This document shows, piece after piece, positions 8,370 to 14,875 of a stretch of DNA of 19,127 bases. The position numbers and the translations under genes are program-made. Every line of letters starts with the position of its first letter. The first letter of the stretch is position 1. Source of the DNA: an uncultured Eubacterium sp. (GTDB lineage Bacteria; Bacillota_A; Clostridia; Lachnospirales; Lachnospiraceae); NCBI GenBank assembly GCA_948468465.1, contig CAOKJJ010000089.1:1-19127 (forward strand), read 5' to 3'. The notes beneath the pieces are model-generated. The model saw only the letters and a list, made by a program, of their open reading frames with translations. It was not told where the DNA came from and did not search any database.

Positions 8370-8390
8370 TTTATCTTTTTTCGTGAACAG
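8370..8390 (-). promoter_or_regulatory. Shared upstream motif, GH2 copy (possible operator)
   Basis: The minus strand reads CTGTTCACG followed by an A-rich run and GATAAA, the counterpart of 5797-5817. The two copies are in the same orientation relative to their genes. Their distances to the putative -10 boxes (18 and 40 nt) differ by about two helical turns. Confidence 0.3.
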
Positions 8391-8433
8391 TCCTTTTTTT
8401 TACGTTATTTGCTGTGCGGGGGGGGATCTTGTT

Positions 8434-8546
8434 TGGCTATGCGGACGCCGGGAGAGGGGGGAACTGGCCTGGCTTGCGGCTCCTACTCCAGAATGCTAAG
8501 AAGTTCTAGGCATTCTGCATATACGCTGTGGCCCCGTCCGGTCGCG
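8434..8546 (-). repeat. Intergenic palindromic repeat, copy B (inverted relative to copy A)
   Basis: The reverse complement aligns with 1-114: CGGCTCCTACTCCAG (8477-8491) and ACGCTGTGGCCCCGTCCGGT with following CGCG (8523-8546) are identical to copy A, while the outer GC-rich arm (8441-8476) is diverged. The core 8489-8517 is the imperfect palindrome CAGAATGC...GCATTCTG around AGAAGTTCT. Confidence 0.85.
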
Positions 8547-8688
8547 TCGCGTAGTCCGCCCCTGGCTTACAGCCAGTGGCTAAAAGCGACGCTGGGCTGC
8601 GCCCCTGATTTACAGAACAGAATGCCAAGAAGCTTCTAAGCATTCTTCCAACGTCGCCGCAAACCAAGCCAGTTTCCCCTCACCCGGC
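8447..8688. repeat. Long imperfect inverted repeat formed by repeat copies B and C
   Basis: Arms 8447-8480 (GCCGGGAGAGGGG... to TTGCGGC) and 8656-8688 (GCCGCAA... to CACCCGGC) are complementary with a few mismatches and small gaps. The palindromic cores of copies B and C lie just inside each arm. The unit could form a large cruciform or a long RNA hairpin, and could be a small non-autonomous mobile element. No coding potential or target-site duplication is evident. Confidence 0.6.
8618..8688 (+). repeat. Intergenic palindromic repeat, copy C (partial)
   Basis: The core 8618-8647 is the most symmetrical in the window: GAATGC and GCATTC flank a perfect AGAAGCTTCT centre. The right side (8656-8688) matches the outer arm of copy B in opposite orientation. 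The left side does not match copies A or B, so this copy is truncated or recombined. Confidence 0.7.
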
Positions 8689-8898
8689 TGGTTTTCTCTG
8701 GCTTTACATGTAAACCTGCGAACATTTATGAAAGAATCTGCAACTGTTAAAATCTTACAGTGTATTTAAATAATTGCGTAAAAAGAATACCATCTGCAAT
8801 ATTTGCAAAAATCGGCTGATATTCCTATAAGTCATCGTAATAACTGACCAGCGAAATCATAAGAATATACAACAACTTTTAACACTGTGATTTCCGTA

Positions 8899-8937
8899 AG
8901 GCCCCGCCCCTCATCCAGCGTCCGCACAGCCAACCAA
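8899..8937 (+). repeat. Intergenic repeat, copy D (tail fragment)
   Basis: Bases 8899-8926 are identical to 77-104 of copy A (AGGCCCCGCCCCTCATCCAG onward), and the similarity continues more weakly to an ACCAAAA end. Only the outer tail of the repeat is present; no palindromic core adjoins it. Confidence 0.75.
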
Positions 8938-8942
8938 AAGAA

Positions 8943-8983
8943 AGACCCTGCAAACAGATTATTTTTATCTGTTTACAGAGTCT
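8943..8983. terminator. Bidirectional intrinsic terminator downstream of rnpB
   Basis: A 17-bp stem with two mismatches (AGACCCTGCAAACAGAT paired with ATCTGTTTACAGAGTCT) encloses a 7-nt AT loop. T-rich tracts follow on both sides: TCTTTCTTTT on the minus strand after rnpB, and CTTTTTC on the plus strand. It starts about 20 nt beyond the 3' end of RNase P RNA and is the natural end of that transcript. Confidence 0.85.
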
Positions 8984-9001
8984 TTTTCATAATACCTATC
9001 T

Positions 9002-9352
9002 AAGCAAGCAGGACTATAAGCCGGGTTCTGTCTGGAATGATCATCTATCTAGGACGGCTGTCACCAGCCGCCTCAAGCGACCTACCTGAAGCTGGCGGGC
9101 CACGTCACTGCTTCTGCTCGGTCTTGCTTCGGATGGGGTTTACATGTGCCCTCCCTGTTACCAGGAAGGCGGTAGTCTCTTACACTGCCCTTCCACCCTT
9201 ACCAGCAAATAGCTGGCGGTATATTTCTGTTGCACTTTCCTGGGAGTCACCTCCACCGGACGTTATCCGGCATCCTGCCCTATGAAGCCCGGACTTTCCT
9301 CACCTGCGGCCTTTCGGCTCATGCAGCTGCGATCATTCATCCTGCTTGCCTA
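9002..9352 (-). ncRNA. rnpB: RNase P RNA (catalytic subunit of tRNA 5' processing)
   Basis: Read on the minus strand, the RNA starts near GGCAAGCAGGATGAATGATC and contains the conserved block GAGGAAAGTCCGGGC about 50 nt in. It ends with ACAGAACCCGGCTTAT, the conserved 3' element, followed by the closing strand TCCTGCTTGC, which pairs with GCAAGCAGGA at the 5' end to form P1. The length of about 350 nt fits a bacterial type A molecule, the usual type in Clostridia outside the Bacillus-like type B groups, but I did not fold it fully. The RNA cleaves the 5' leader of pre-tRNA together with RnpA, which is not in this window. A promoter (9357-9385) and a terminator (8943-8983) bracket it, so it is an independent unit. 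Ends are accurate to a few bases. Confidence 0.95.
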
Positions 9353-9356
9353 TTCT

Positions 9357-9385
9357 ATTCAAACATAATTTGCAGAAAATGTAAA
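9357..9385 (-). promoter_or_regulatory. Putative rnpB promoter
   Basis: The minus strand has TTTACA (9380-9385) and TTGAAT (9357-9362) separated by 17 nt. The predicted start site 7-8 nt further on falls at the 5' end of the P1 stem of RNase P RNA, which supports the assignment. The -10 box is a weak match. Confidence 0.5.
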
Positions 9386-9426
9386 GCGTTTTGTTACTTT
9401 TCATGAGTCAGGAAACACTCTAAGGT

Positions 9427-11085
9427 TTATACATGAAAACAGCTGCCGCCGATAAATTCCCGCAAAATCGAATTTCTGCCCACTTCCTCACTCGGCACCT
9501 GCAGAAAATAATCCAAAAATTTCAGCAGACGTTTTGCCTGCATATGCTGCGGACTATCCGGCTTGATTGCGAACAATAATGGTTCCGCATACATTTTTAA
9601 AACCGGAAGTTCATAAATTAAAGCAGAATTAAACATTACATCTGCCTGTTCCTGGAATGGAAAAATGTTTTTTTCTTCTCCGCGGCGTACGGACTGCCAC
9701 ATTTCAATCGTATGCTCCGCTGATGTGCCCCGCATAAACGCGTCCCGCACGATCCTCCGGATCAGGCGCCCGTCTGTCGTCGGTATCGGATTGTGTTCAT
9801 CAATATTAATCTGCGTCAGCGCGCTGATATAAATCTTAAACTTTGTTTCTTTTGGAAGCGCGGCAAGCAGCTTTTGATTCAGTCCATGGATCCCTTCTAT
9901 CACAAGCACATCATCCGCTCCAAGCTGCAGATATTCGCCTTTATATTCCCTCTTTCCGTTTTTAAAGTTAAAATGCGGCAGTTCCACCTCTTTTCCTGCC
10001 AGCAGCTGTTCCATCGTCGAATCAAACAGTTCCAAATCTATGGCTTCCAGACACTCAAAATCATACTGTCCGTTTTCGTCTAACGGCGTTTTTTCGCGAT
10101 CTACATAAAAATTATCCATGCCAATCGGATGCGGCATAAGTCCATGCGCCTGCAGCTGGATGGACATCCGGTGTGAAAACGTCGTCTTTCCAGAGGAGGA
10201 AGGGCCTGCGATCAAAATAAATTTTTTATTTTTTCCCTGTGCAATCTGCTCGGCAATCTGTGCGATGCGCCTTTCCATCTCTGCTTCCTGCAGTAAGATA
10301 ATATCCTGAATCCGTCCCTTTACAATCTGCTCATTCAATTCCCCGATCGTATTAATATGCATCTGCTTCGCCCATGCCGCCGCTTCCATCAAAGTATGGT
10401 ACAGCTTGTTGGATGTATGGAACTGTGATACCTTTCTCGTATCCTCGTTTGGAAAAATCATTACAAAGCCGTCTTCATATTCCATTAAGTCAAAATATTT
10501 CAGATATCCGGTCGACGGCACCATGTACCCATAAAAATAATCCTGAAAGCCATCCATATCATACAAATTCACATGTGAACTTCTGCGAAACCGAAACAGC
10601 TTTGCCTTGTCTTCCATCCCATATCCATGAAATTTCTCAATGGCAAGATCCGTATGAATCGTATGCTTGCATATTTCGATATCCGCATCACAAAGCCTGC
10701 GCATTTCCACACTGATTTGATCGAGAAGATGCTGCGATACGCTCATGCTGCCTTCCAGCTCACAATACTGCCCCTGTCCGAGCGTATGCATCACACGCAG
10801 CTTTACACTCGTCCCGTACAGATTAAAAATCGCCTTTTCCAGCATCATGACCATGCTCCTGCGATACGCTTTTCTGCCTTTCGTATCCGCGGTCGTCATA
10901 AACGACAAGACGCCGTCTGTCTCAACGGTGCGGTTTAGTTCCCGCAGCTTGTTGTTATACACTGCCAATACGATATCATCCTCGTACTGACTCTGGTATT
11001 CGTGCGCAAGGTCTAAAAAAGTTGTTCCATACGCATACTGTTTTTTATCATTTCCAAATTCTATATTTAAAACCCGATCGTCCAT
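9427..11085 (-). CDS. TGS-domain nucleoside kinase (uridine kinase-like)
   Basis: A 552-residue protein. The N-terminal 70 residues resemble a TGS domain, and residues about 75-200 resemble the second additional domain of threonyl-tRNA synthetase (KFHGYGMEDKAKLFRFRR). The C-terminal half is a uridine kinase/phosphoribulokinase P-loop domain: Walker A GPSSSGKT at 294-301, then DNFYVDREKTPLDENG and VIEGIHGLN. Such fusions are widespread in Clostridia and are annotated as nucleoside or uridine kinases, so pyrimidine salvage (uridine plus NTP to UMP) is the family expectation. The synthetase-like N-terminus hints at a regulatory or RNA-linked role that is not settled. The gene lies 67 bp after nif3 with no terminator between them, suggesting co-transcription, and ends just before the rnpB promoter. 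Confidence 0.85.
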   Translation of the reverse strand: MDDRVLNIEFGNDKKQYAYGTTFLDLAHEYQSQYEDDIVLAVYNNKLRELNRTVETDGVLSFMTTADTKGRKAYRRSMVMMLEKAIFNLYGTSVKLRVMHTLGQGQYCELEGSMSVSQHLLDQISVEMRRLCDADIEICKHTIHTDLAIEKFHGYGMEDKAKLFRFRRSSHVNLYDMDGFQDYFYGYMVPSTGYLKYFDLMEYEDGFVMIFPNEDTRKVSQFHTSNKLYHTLMEAAAWAKQMHINTIGELNEQIVKGRIQDIILLQEAEMERRIAQIAEQIAQGKNKKFILIAGPSSSGKTTFSHRMSIQLQAHGLMPHPIGMDNFYVDREKTPLDENGQYDFECLEAIDLELFDSTMEQLLAGKEVELPHFNFKNGKREYKGEYLQLGADDVLVIEGIHGLNQKLLAALPKETKFKIYISALTQINIDEHNPIPTTDGRLIRRIVRDAFMRGTSAEHTIEMWQSVRRGEEKNIFPFQEQADVMFNSALIYELPVLKMYAEPLLFAIKPDSPQHMQAKRLLKFLDYFLQVPSEEVGRNSILREFIGGSCFHV

Positions 11086-11152
11086 ATGCCCAATACCTCA
11101 TAAATCTATCCCATGCTTAAAACCACATATTTTTGAAACCCTGTTTTGCATT

Positions 11153-11935
11153 TTAAACTATCTGAAACGGATCCGTTCTGCCCTGCTCTGCTACGATAAG
11201 CTCCGCGGCATGCTCCCGTATATACGCTGCCATATACGGGATAAAAATATGCTCGATCCCATAATGCCCTGCGTCTATCACCGCCATCCCGCACGATACC
11301 GCGTCTATTCCGGTATGATGGTCAATATCCCCGGTAATATACACCTGCGCGCCTGCCTGCAGCGCATGCTGAATGCTGCTTTTTCCCGCACCCGGACAGA
11401 TGGCTGCGCGTTCAACCAGATTGTCCGGATTGCCGAACACTTTCACATGCTCAAGGTCAAACGCTGTTTTTACAAGCGCACAGCATTCAGCCAGCGTCAT
11501 CTGCTGCTCCAGCTCGCCTGTCCTGCCAATGCCCTGCGCGATGCCGTCTGACTCACAGGTAACTTCCAACGGCATAATATTTTTAAAATGCAGCATCTTA
11601 GACGCAAGCTGGGCCATGCCCATCACGTCAAAATTCGTATGCATCGCATAATACGAAATGCCGGACCGAATGAGCGCCGTCACCCTGCGTCCGATAAAGT
11701 CTTCTTCGGTAATGCGCTTCATCCCCTGAAAGATCAGCGGATGGTGCGTCAGCAAAAAATCCGCCTCTGCGGCAATCGCTTCGTTGACGGCTTCATCAGA
11801 TGCATCCAGTGCAATGTATACTTTTTTTATTTCTTTTTCCGTACTTCCGACAAGCAGTCCGACATTGTCCCAGCTGCATGCGTAGGACTCGTCTGCCTGT
11901 TTATTTAATATTTGGATGAGTTGTTTGCATTTCAC
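11153..11935 (-). CDS. Nif3-like dinuclear metal centre protein (YqfO family)
   Basis: A 260-residue member of the Nif3/GTP cyclohydrolase I type 2-like family, the short form without an inserted PII-like domain. Metal-ligand motifs are visible: LLTHHPLIFQG (His64, His65), MHTNFDV (Asp103), GDIDHHT near 202-208, and AGHYGIEH (His224, Glu228). The family forms toroidal hexamers with two metal ions per subunit; its physiological reaction is uncertain. In Firmicutes it commonly follows trmK, but here a two-gene cassette separates them. The start codon is GTG at 11935, supported by GGAGGGAG about 5 nt upstream; the next in-frame ATG is far inside. A 60-bp gap separates it from the accessory gene upstream. 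Confidence 0.92.
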   Translation of the reverse strand: MKCKQLIQILNKQADESYACSWDNVGLLVGSTEKEIKKVYIALDASDEAVNEAIAAEADFLLTHHPLIFQGMKRITEEDFIGRRVTALIRSGISYYAMHTNFDVMGMAQLASKMLHFKNIMPLEVTCESDGIAQGIGRTGELEQQMTLAECCALVKTAFDLEHVKVFGNPDNLVERAAICPGAGKSSIQHALQAGAQVYITGDIDHHTGIDAVSCGMAVIDAGHYGIEHIFIPYMAAYIREHAAELIVAEQGRTDPFQIV

Positions 11936-11995
11936 GTTTTCTCCCTCCGTTTCATTTCAGCCTGGCAGTTCAGTATCTCTGGAAAATGCTGCCAT

Positions 11996-12670
11996 TCAGG
12001 AACATATGACATCCAGCTCACAAACATACCTGCCGTCTTTCTCCTCTGATATATAATTCTCCAATTTATAGATCCTTTTTCCTGCTTCCATGCAGTCATT
12101 CTGAAACGCAGACAGTACCTTCAATCTTGCCTCTTCTTTTAAAAGCTGCAGACTCACTCCTGCTCCTATCAATGCAGGCATACATTTTATATTCTTCTTT
12201 TCTTTCTCCAGATATGCTTTTTTCTTTACTATCGTTTCCTGTATTCTGTCTCTTTGAATTTCTCTTGTAATATACCCTATATGAACATCTTCTGCATAAT
12301 CTTCCAAATATATCGCAATCGCATTTTTATGCCTGACAGACTCCATGAGCTGTTCCACAAGATGATAGATGACATTTTCTCCCCCAACAGATTTTTTAAC
12401 GTCAAATACCCAGGAACTGAAACACTGTCTGTCCTCATCAATGGCCAAAGCTAAAATATCTGCTTTTTTTCCGCCCTTATCTTCTACAAACGGCGGTTTA
12501 TATTCGTTTCCATATATCCCATACTGACCAGATTTCATGCAGAAACGAACATAGACTATATCATCCGTTTCTTTTTCTTCAAACATAACCGTCTGGTTCT
12601 TCTCCACCCTGTACAGCCGCCCAGACAGCAATGGCATATGGTCTTTGATGGCATCTCCTTTAATTTTCAT
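11996..12670 (-). CDS. Partner of AAA ATPase; putative PD-(D/E)XK nuclease-like protein
   Basis: A 224-residue protein that I do not recognise by family. The pattern of residues about 60-110 fits a PD-(D/E)XK core: Glu63, then KKADILAL with Asp71 in a beta-strand, then SWVFDVKKS with Asp90-x-Lys92 in the next strand, and Gln107 in the following helix (HLVEQLMES). The C-terminal half is helical and charged, including a Lys/Glu-rich segment (ETIVKKKAYLEKEKKN) that may form a coiled coil. Its ATG overlaps the end of the ATPase gene by 11 nt, implying translational coupling and probably a joint function. No signal peptide or membrane segment is seen. The nuclease assignment is inference from spacing and predicted strands; a nucleic-acid-binding or purely structural partner is possible. 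Base composition is more AT-rich than in the neighbouring core genes. Confidence 0.7.
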   Translation of the reverse strand: MKIKGDAIKDHMPLLSGRLYRVEKNQTVMFEEKETDDIVYVRFCMKSGQYGIYGNEYKPPFVEDKGGKKADILALAIDEDRQCFSSWVFDVKKSVGGENVIYHLVEQLMESVRHKNAIAIYLEDYAEDVHIGYITREIQRDRIQETIVKKKAYLEKEKKNIKCMPALIGAGVSLQLLKEEARLKVLSAFQNDCMEAGKRIYKLENYISEEKDGRYVCELDVICS

Positions 12671-14063
12671 CTTCTATCCCCATCGCGATTTTTGCCTCTT
12701 CAAATAAATGCATCGTACTGTCATGAAACAGGCTGAAATCGTATCCCGTACACGGCAATTTTTGAAATATCAATTCTTCTACCGTGCTTTTATCCTGCGT
12801 TTTATTTACAAATTGATACACATGAACCGCCGGAGAAATCAATAAATCTTCTTTTGCAATATCAATTCCATTTTTTTCTAACAGCTTTTGTACCGTTTCA
12901 AAATCAAAGTCCCCGTGTGACAATAATAACAAATTGTTCATTTTTGTAGCCATTGTATCACTATGCGTGCTTACGATCAGCTTTACGCCCCTATTATTCA
13001 AACGGTTCAGCAATTTTACCATTTCCATCTGCTTTAAAGGATGCATGCTCGTTTCCACTTCATCATAAAAAATAAAATCTATATCACCGGAATCGGTCAG
13101 CGCTTTTACAACCGGCACTACTTCATTTACCATTGACGACGCTACAAAAACAGGCATGCCGTTCTTCTGGCCTTTTGGCGTATACATCGTCATTTCACCG
13201 CTTTCACAAATTTGTCCGTCAATTAAGCTTTTAAAAATAAACTGAATCAAATCATCATTTTTTTTCGCCGTCTTTTCCGTATAACTGTAATCCAGTAAAA
13301 ACGTTAAGAAATCCAGCACAGGCTCTGTAACCGCGGTGATCTCTTTCCCTGCCGGCGCTCCCATGTCCTGTCTGACATTACTAAAATATCGTTTGTATAA
13401 CAATGTAAGACCCATGCGCGATGCTGGCAAAAACAGCATATTTGCAGCCGACGGAGACTTTGCTCCCAGAATATCTCCCAATACATGGCAGCTTCCTATC
13501 CCACATGCGGTTTTTACAGAAATATTATGCGGGAACTGCATTTCTGAAACAATCTCTTTTTCCCCAAATGCATTCTTTTTTAATACAATAACGCCATAAA
13601 AACGTCCGATATTCGCAACCAGCTCCGCAAGCCGCTGCTGTGTTAATAATTCCTGTATGTTCGTATTTTCCTTCAGCACATAGTTTATCGTTCTTTCCGT
13701 TAAGCAATATATTTCGTAATTTCTGTCCGGCTGCTCAAAATCCAATGTGACTTCTTCAACTGGAATTGCCGCGTGAAATGATTGTTCAATCATATCATCT
13801 ATATGTTTTGACAGATAAGTATTTACCCATGCATGAATTTCATCTATTTCCTTACTGCCTATATAAAAAGCATCCATCTGCTCCATCTGCGGGATCGTTA
13901 CGCCGGGAACATGTGAAGAAAGCGCTTTGATAACCGTATATATCAGCTCCATCAATTGTGTTTTCCCACTGTTGTTATTTCCTACAAAAACAGTAAAATT
14001 ACTGATATTTACCCTTGCCTCAGAAATTTTGCCAAAATTTTTAACGTTGATATATACTTGCAT
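12660..14063 (-). CDS. AAA/ABC-type ATPase of OLD-like defence-associated class
   Basis: A 467-residue ATPase of the AAA_15/AAA_21 (OLD-, SMC- or ABC-like) type. Walker A is GNNNSGKT at 28-35, a conserved FLPASRMGL block is at 211-219, a degenerate signature region (ASSMVNEVVPV) starts near 308, Walker B is DFIFYDEVE at 329-337 (Asp334, Glu335), and the switch histidine His367 is in VSTHSD. The chain ends about 100 residues later with no TOPRIM nuclease domain, unlike full OLD proteins. Effector activity must therefore come from a partner, presumably the overlapping downstream gene. The ATG at 14063 lies 23 nt inside the 3' end of trmK, with AGGAG about 10 nt upstream. The gene interrupts a core operon and is visibly AT-richer. 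A role in anti-phage defence is inference from the class and its pairing; DNA repair or housekeeping is possible. Confidence 0.85.
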   Translation of the reverse strand: MQVYINVKNFGKISEARVNISNFTVFVGNNNSGKTQLMELIYTVIKALSSHVPGVTIPQMEQMDAFYIGSKEIDEIHAWVNTYLSKHIDDMIEQSFHAAIPVEEVTLDFEQPDRNYEIYCLTERTINYVLKENTNIQELLTQQRLAELVANIGRFYGVIVLKKNAFGEKEIVSEMQFPHNISVKTACGIGSCHVLGDILGAKSPSAANMLFLPASRMGLTLLYKRYFSNVRQDMGAPAGKEITAVTEPVLDFLTFLLDYSYTEKTAKKNDDLIQFIFKSLIDGQICESGEMTMYTPKGQKNGMPVFVASSMVNEVVPVVKALTDSGDIDFIFYDEVETSMHPLKQMEMVKLLNRLNNRGVKLIVSTHSDTMATKMNNLLLLSHGDFDFETVQKLLEKNGIDIAKEDLLISPAVHVYQFVNKTQDKSTVEELIFQKLPCTGYDFSLFHDSTMHLFEEAKIAMGIEDEN

Positions 14064-14871
14064 AGCTGTTATTCTCCTGCTTTCTGGCTGTTTCTATCCC
14101 TTTTAAAATATCCAGCAGTACCTGAACCTCCTCCAGCCGCATCCGAACTTCCTTTTTTCGCTCTAACGCTTCCCCCGCATCGGCCGCGCCTTTTTCAAGC
14201 TCCCATAAAATGGCTTGTTCCCGCCGCTGTTCCCACGCAAGCAGATCGCCCAGCACCGGATGCAGTCCATATAAGGCGCACGCTCCGTACCTGTCCAGCA
14301 GGGCGCGTATTCTCTGCGGCTCCGTCAGCCTTTCTAACAGCATGCGGTCAATCGTCTGCCTGTTTTTTTCCCAGGCATCCCCCATCTTTGGCTCCTGCGT
14401 CACTGCATGCAGCACCGGATAAAATTTCCCGGCCTCACAGACCAGATCTTCTTTATCAATGTACATCTTATGTTCACGCACATATGCACGCACTTTTGCA
14501 AGATCCGACTGCGGTTCCAGAATCAGTTCTTTGAAGCTTCCTGTCAAATGCGATGCTTCTTTTAAAATATGGATCACTGTCTGCCCGCCCATTCCGGCTA
14601 TTACAGCGCTGTCGGCTTCCCCCTGCGCAAGCTTTTGCATGCCGTCTGACAAGCGTGTCTGAATCACATCCGCAAGCCCTGCCGCCGCAATATGTTCCTG
14701 TGCCCGCAGCAACGGGCCTTTTCGGATATCCATCGCAATAACCCGCGGACATCTGCCGCTTTGAATCAAATAAATCGGCAAAAAGCCATGATCCGTCCCA
14801 ATATCCGCAGTCCGGCTGCCAGGCGTTACAAAGTCCGCGACTGCCTGCAGGCGTTTCGATAATTTCTGCAT
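14041..14871 (-). CDS. trmK: tRNA (adenine(22)-N1)-methyltransferase
   Basis: A 276-residue class I SAM-dependent methyltransferase of the TrmK/YqfN family, which makes m1A at position 22 of certain bacterial tRNAs. The SAM-binding loop is ADIGTDHGFLP (22-32), an acidic residue follows the second strand (AMDIRKGP, Asp48), and AGMGGQTVIHIL (92-103) is typical of the family. The C-terminal 60 residues are charged and helical, as expected for its coiled-coil domain. The position immediately after rpoD (4 bp between stop and start) is the usual one. GGAG for translation lies within the last rpoD codons. The last 23 nt overlap the start of the ATPase gene in another frame, so the terminal residues (ASIYQR) may have been shaped by that insertion. 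Confidence 0.93.
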   Translation of the reverse strand: MQKLSKRLQAVADFVTPGSRTADIGTDHGFLPIYLIQSGRCPRVIAMDIRKGPLLRAQEHIAAAGLADVIQTRLSDGMQKLAQGEADSAVIAGMGGQTVIHILKEASHLTGSFKELILEPQSDLAKVRAYVREHKMYIDKEDLVCEAGKFYPVLHAVTQEPKMGDAWEKNRQTIDRMLLERLTEPQRIRALLDRYGACALYGLHPVLGDLLAWEQRREQAILWELEKGAADAGEALERKKEVRMRLEEVQVLLDILKGIETARKQENNSYASIYQR

Positions 14872-14875
14872 CGGC

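Larger units (their letters stand above)
8391..9001. other. Non-coding region with mosaic repeats and the rnpB terminator
   Basis: This gap between the GH2 gene and rnpB holds no credible gene. It contains a poly-G run (about 8418-8425), repeat copies B, C and D (8434-8546, 8618-8688, 8899-8937), a short CTGGCT-tac-AGCCAG hairpin (8562-8576), an imperfect direct repeat of CGCCCCTGnnTTACAG type near 8558 and 8600, a perfect 12-bp palindrome TTTACATGTAAA (8703-8714), and an AT-rich stretch at 8715-8890 in which I recognise nothing. The GC-rich repeat blocks contrast sharply with the AT-rich segment. Confidence 0.75.

Noticed and set aside
8409..8639. Plus-strand 76-codon open frame in the repeat island
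   Set aside because: It runs through the palindromic repeats, lacks a ribosome binding site, and its sequence is explained by repeat structure.
8434..8937. CRISPR array
   Set aside because: The repeats differ in orientation and completeness and are not regularly spaced; no cas genes are present.
9037..9285. Plus-strand 82-codon open frame
   Set aside because: It is antisense to conserved RNase P RNA, whose signature blocks and closing stem fully explain the sequence.
9363..9427. Intrinsic terminator after the nucleoside kinase gene
   Set aside because: Only a 4-bp GAGT/ACTC stem is visible and no T-tract follows it. This stretch instead contains the rnpB promoter.
12660..14063. Full OLD-family nuclease identity for the ATPase
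   Set aside because: After the switch histidine only about 100 residues remain, and no TOPRIM acidic motif is visible.
13956..14534. Plus-strand 192-codon open frame across the trmK/ATPase junction
   Set aside because: Proline/alanine-rich shadow of trmK on the opposite strand, with no domain signal. The minus-strand genes have clear motifs.
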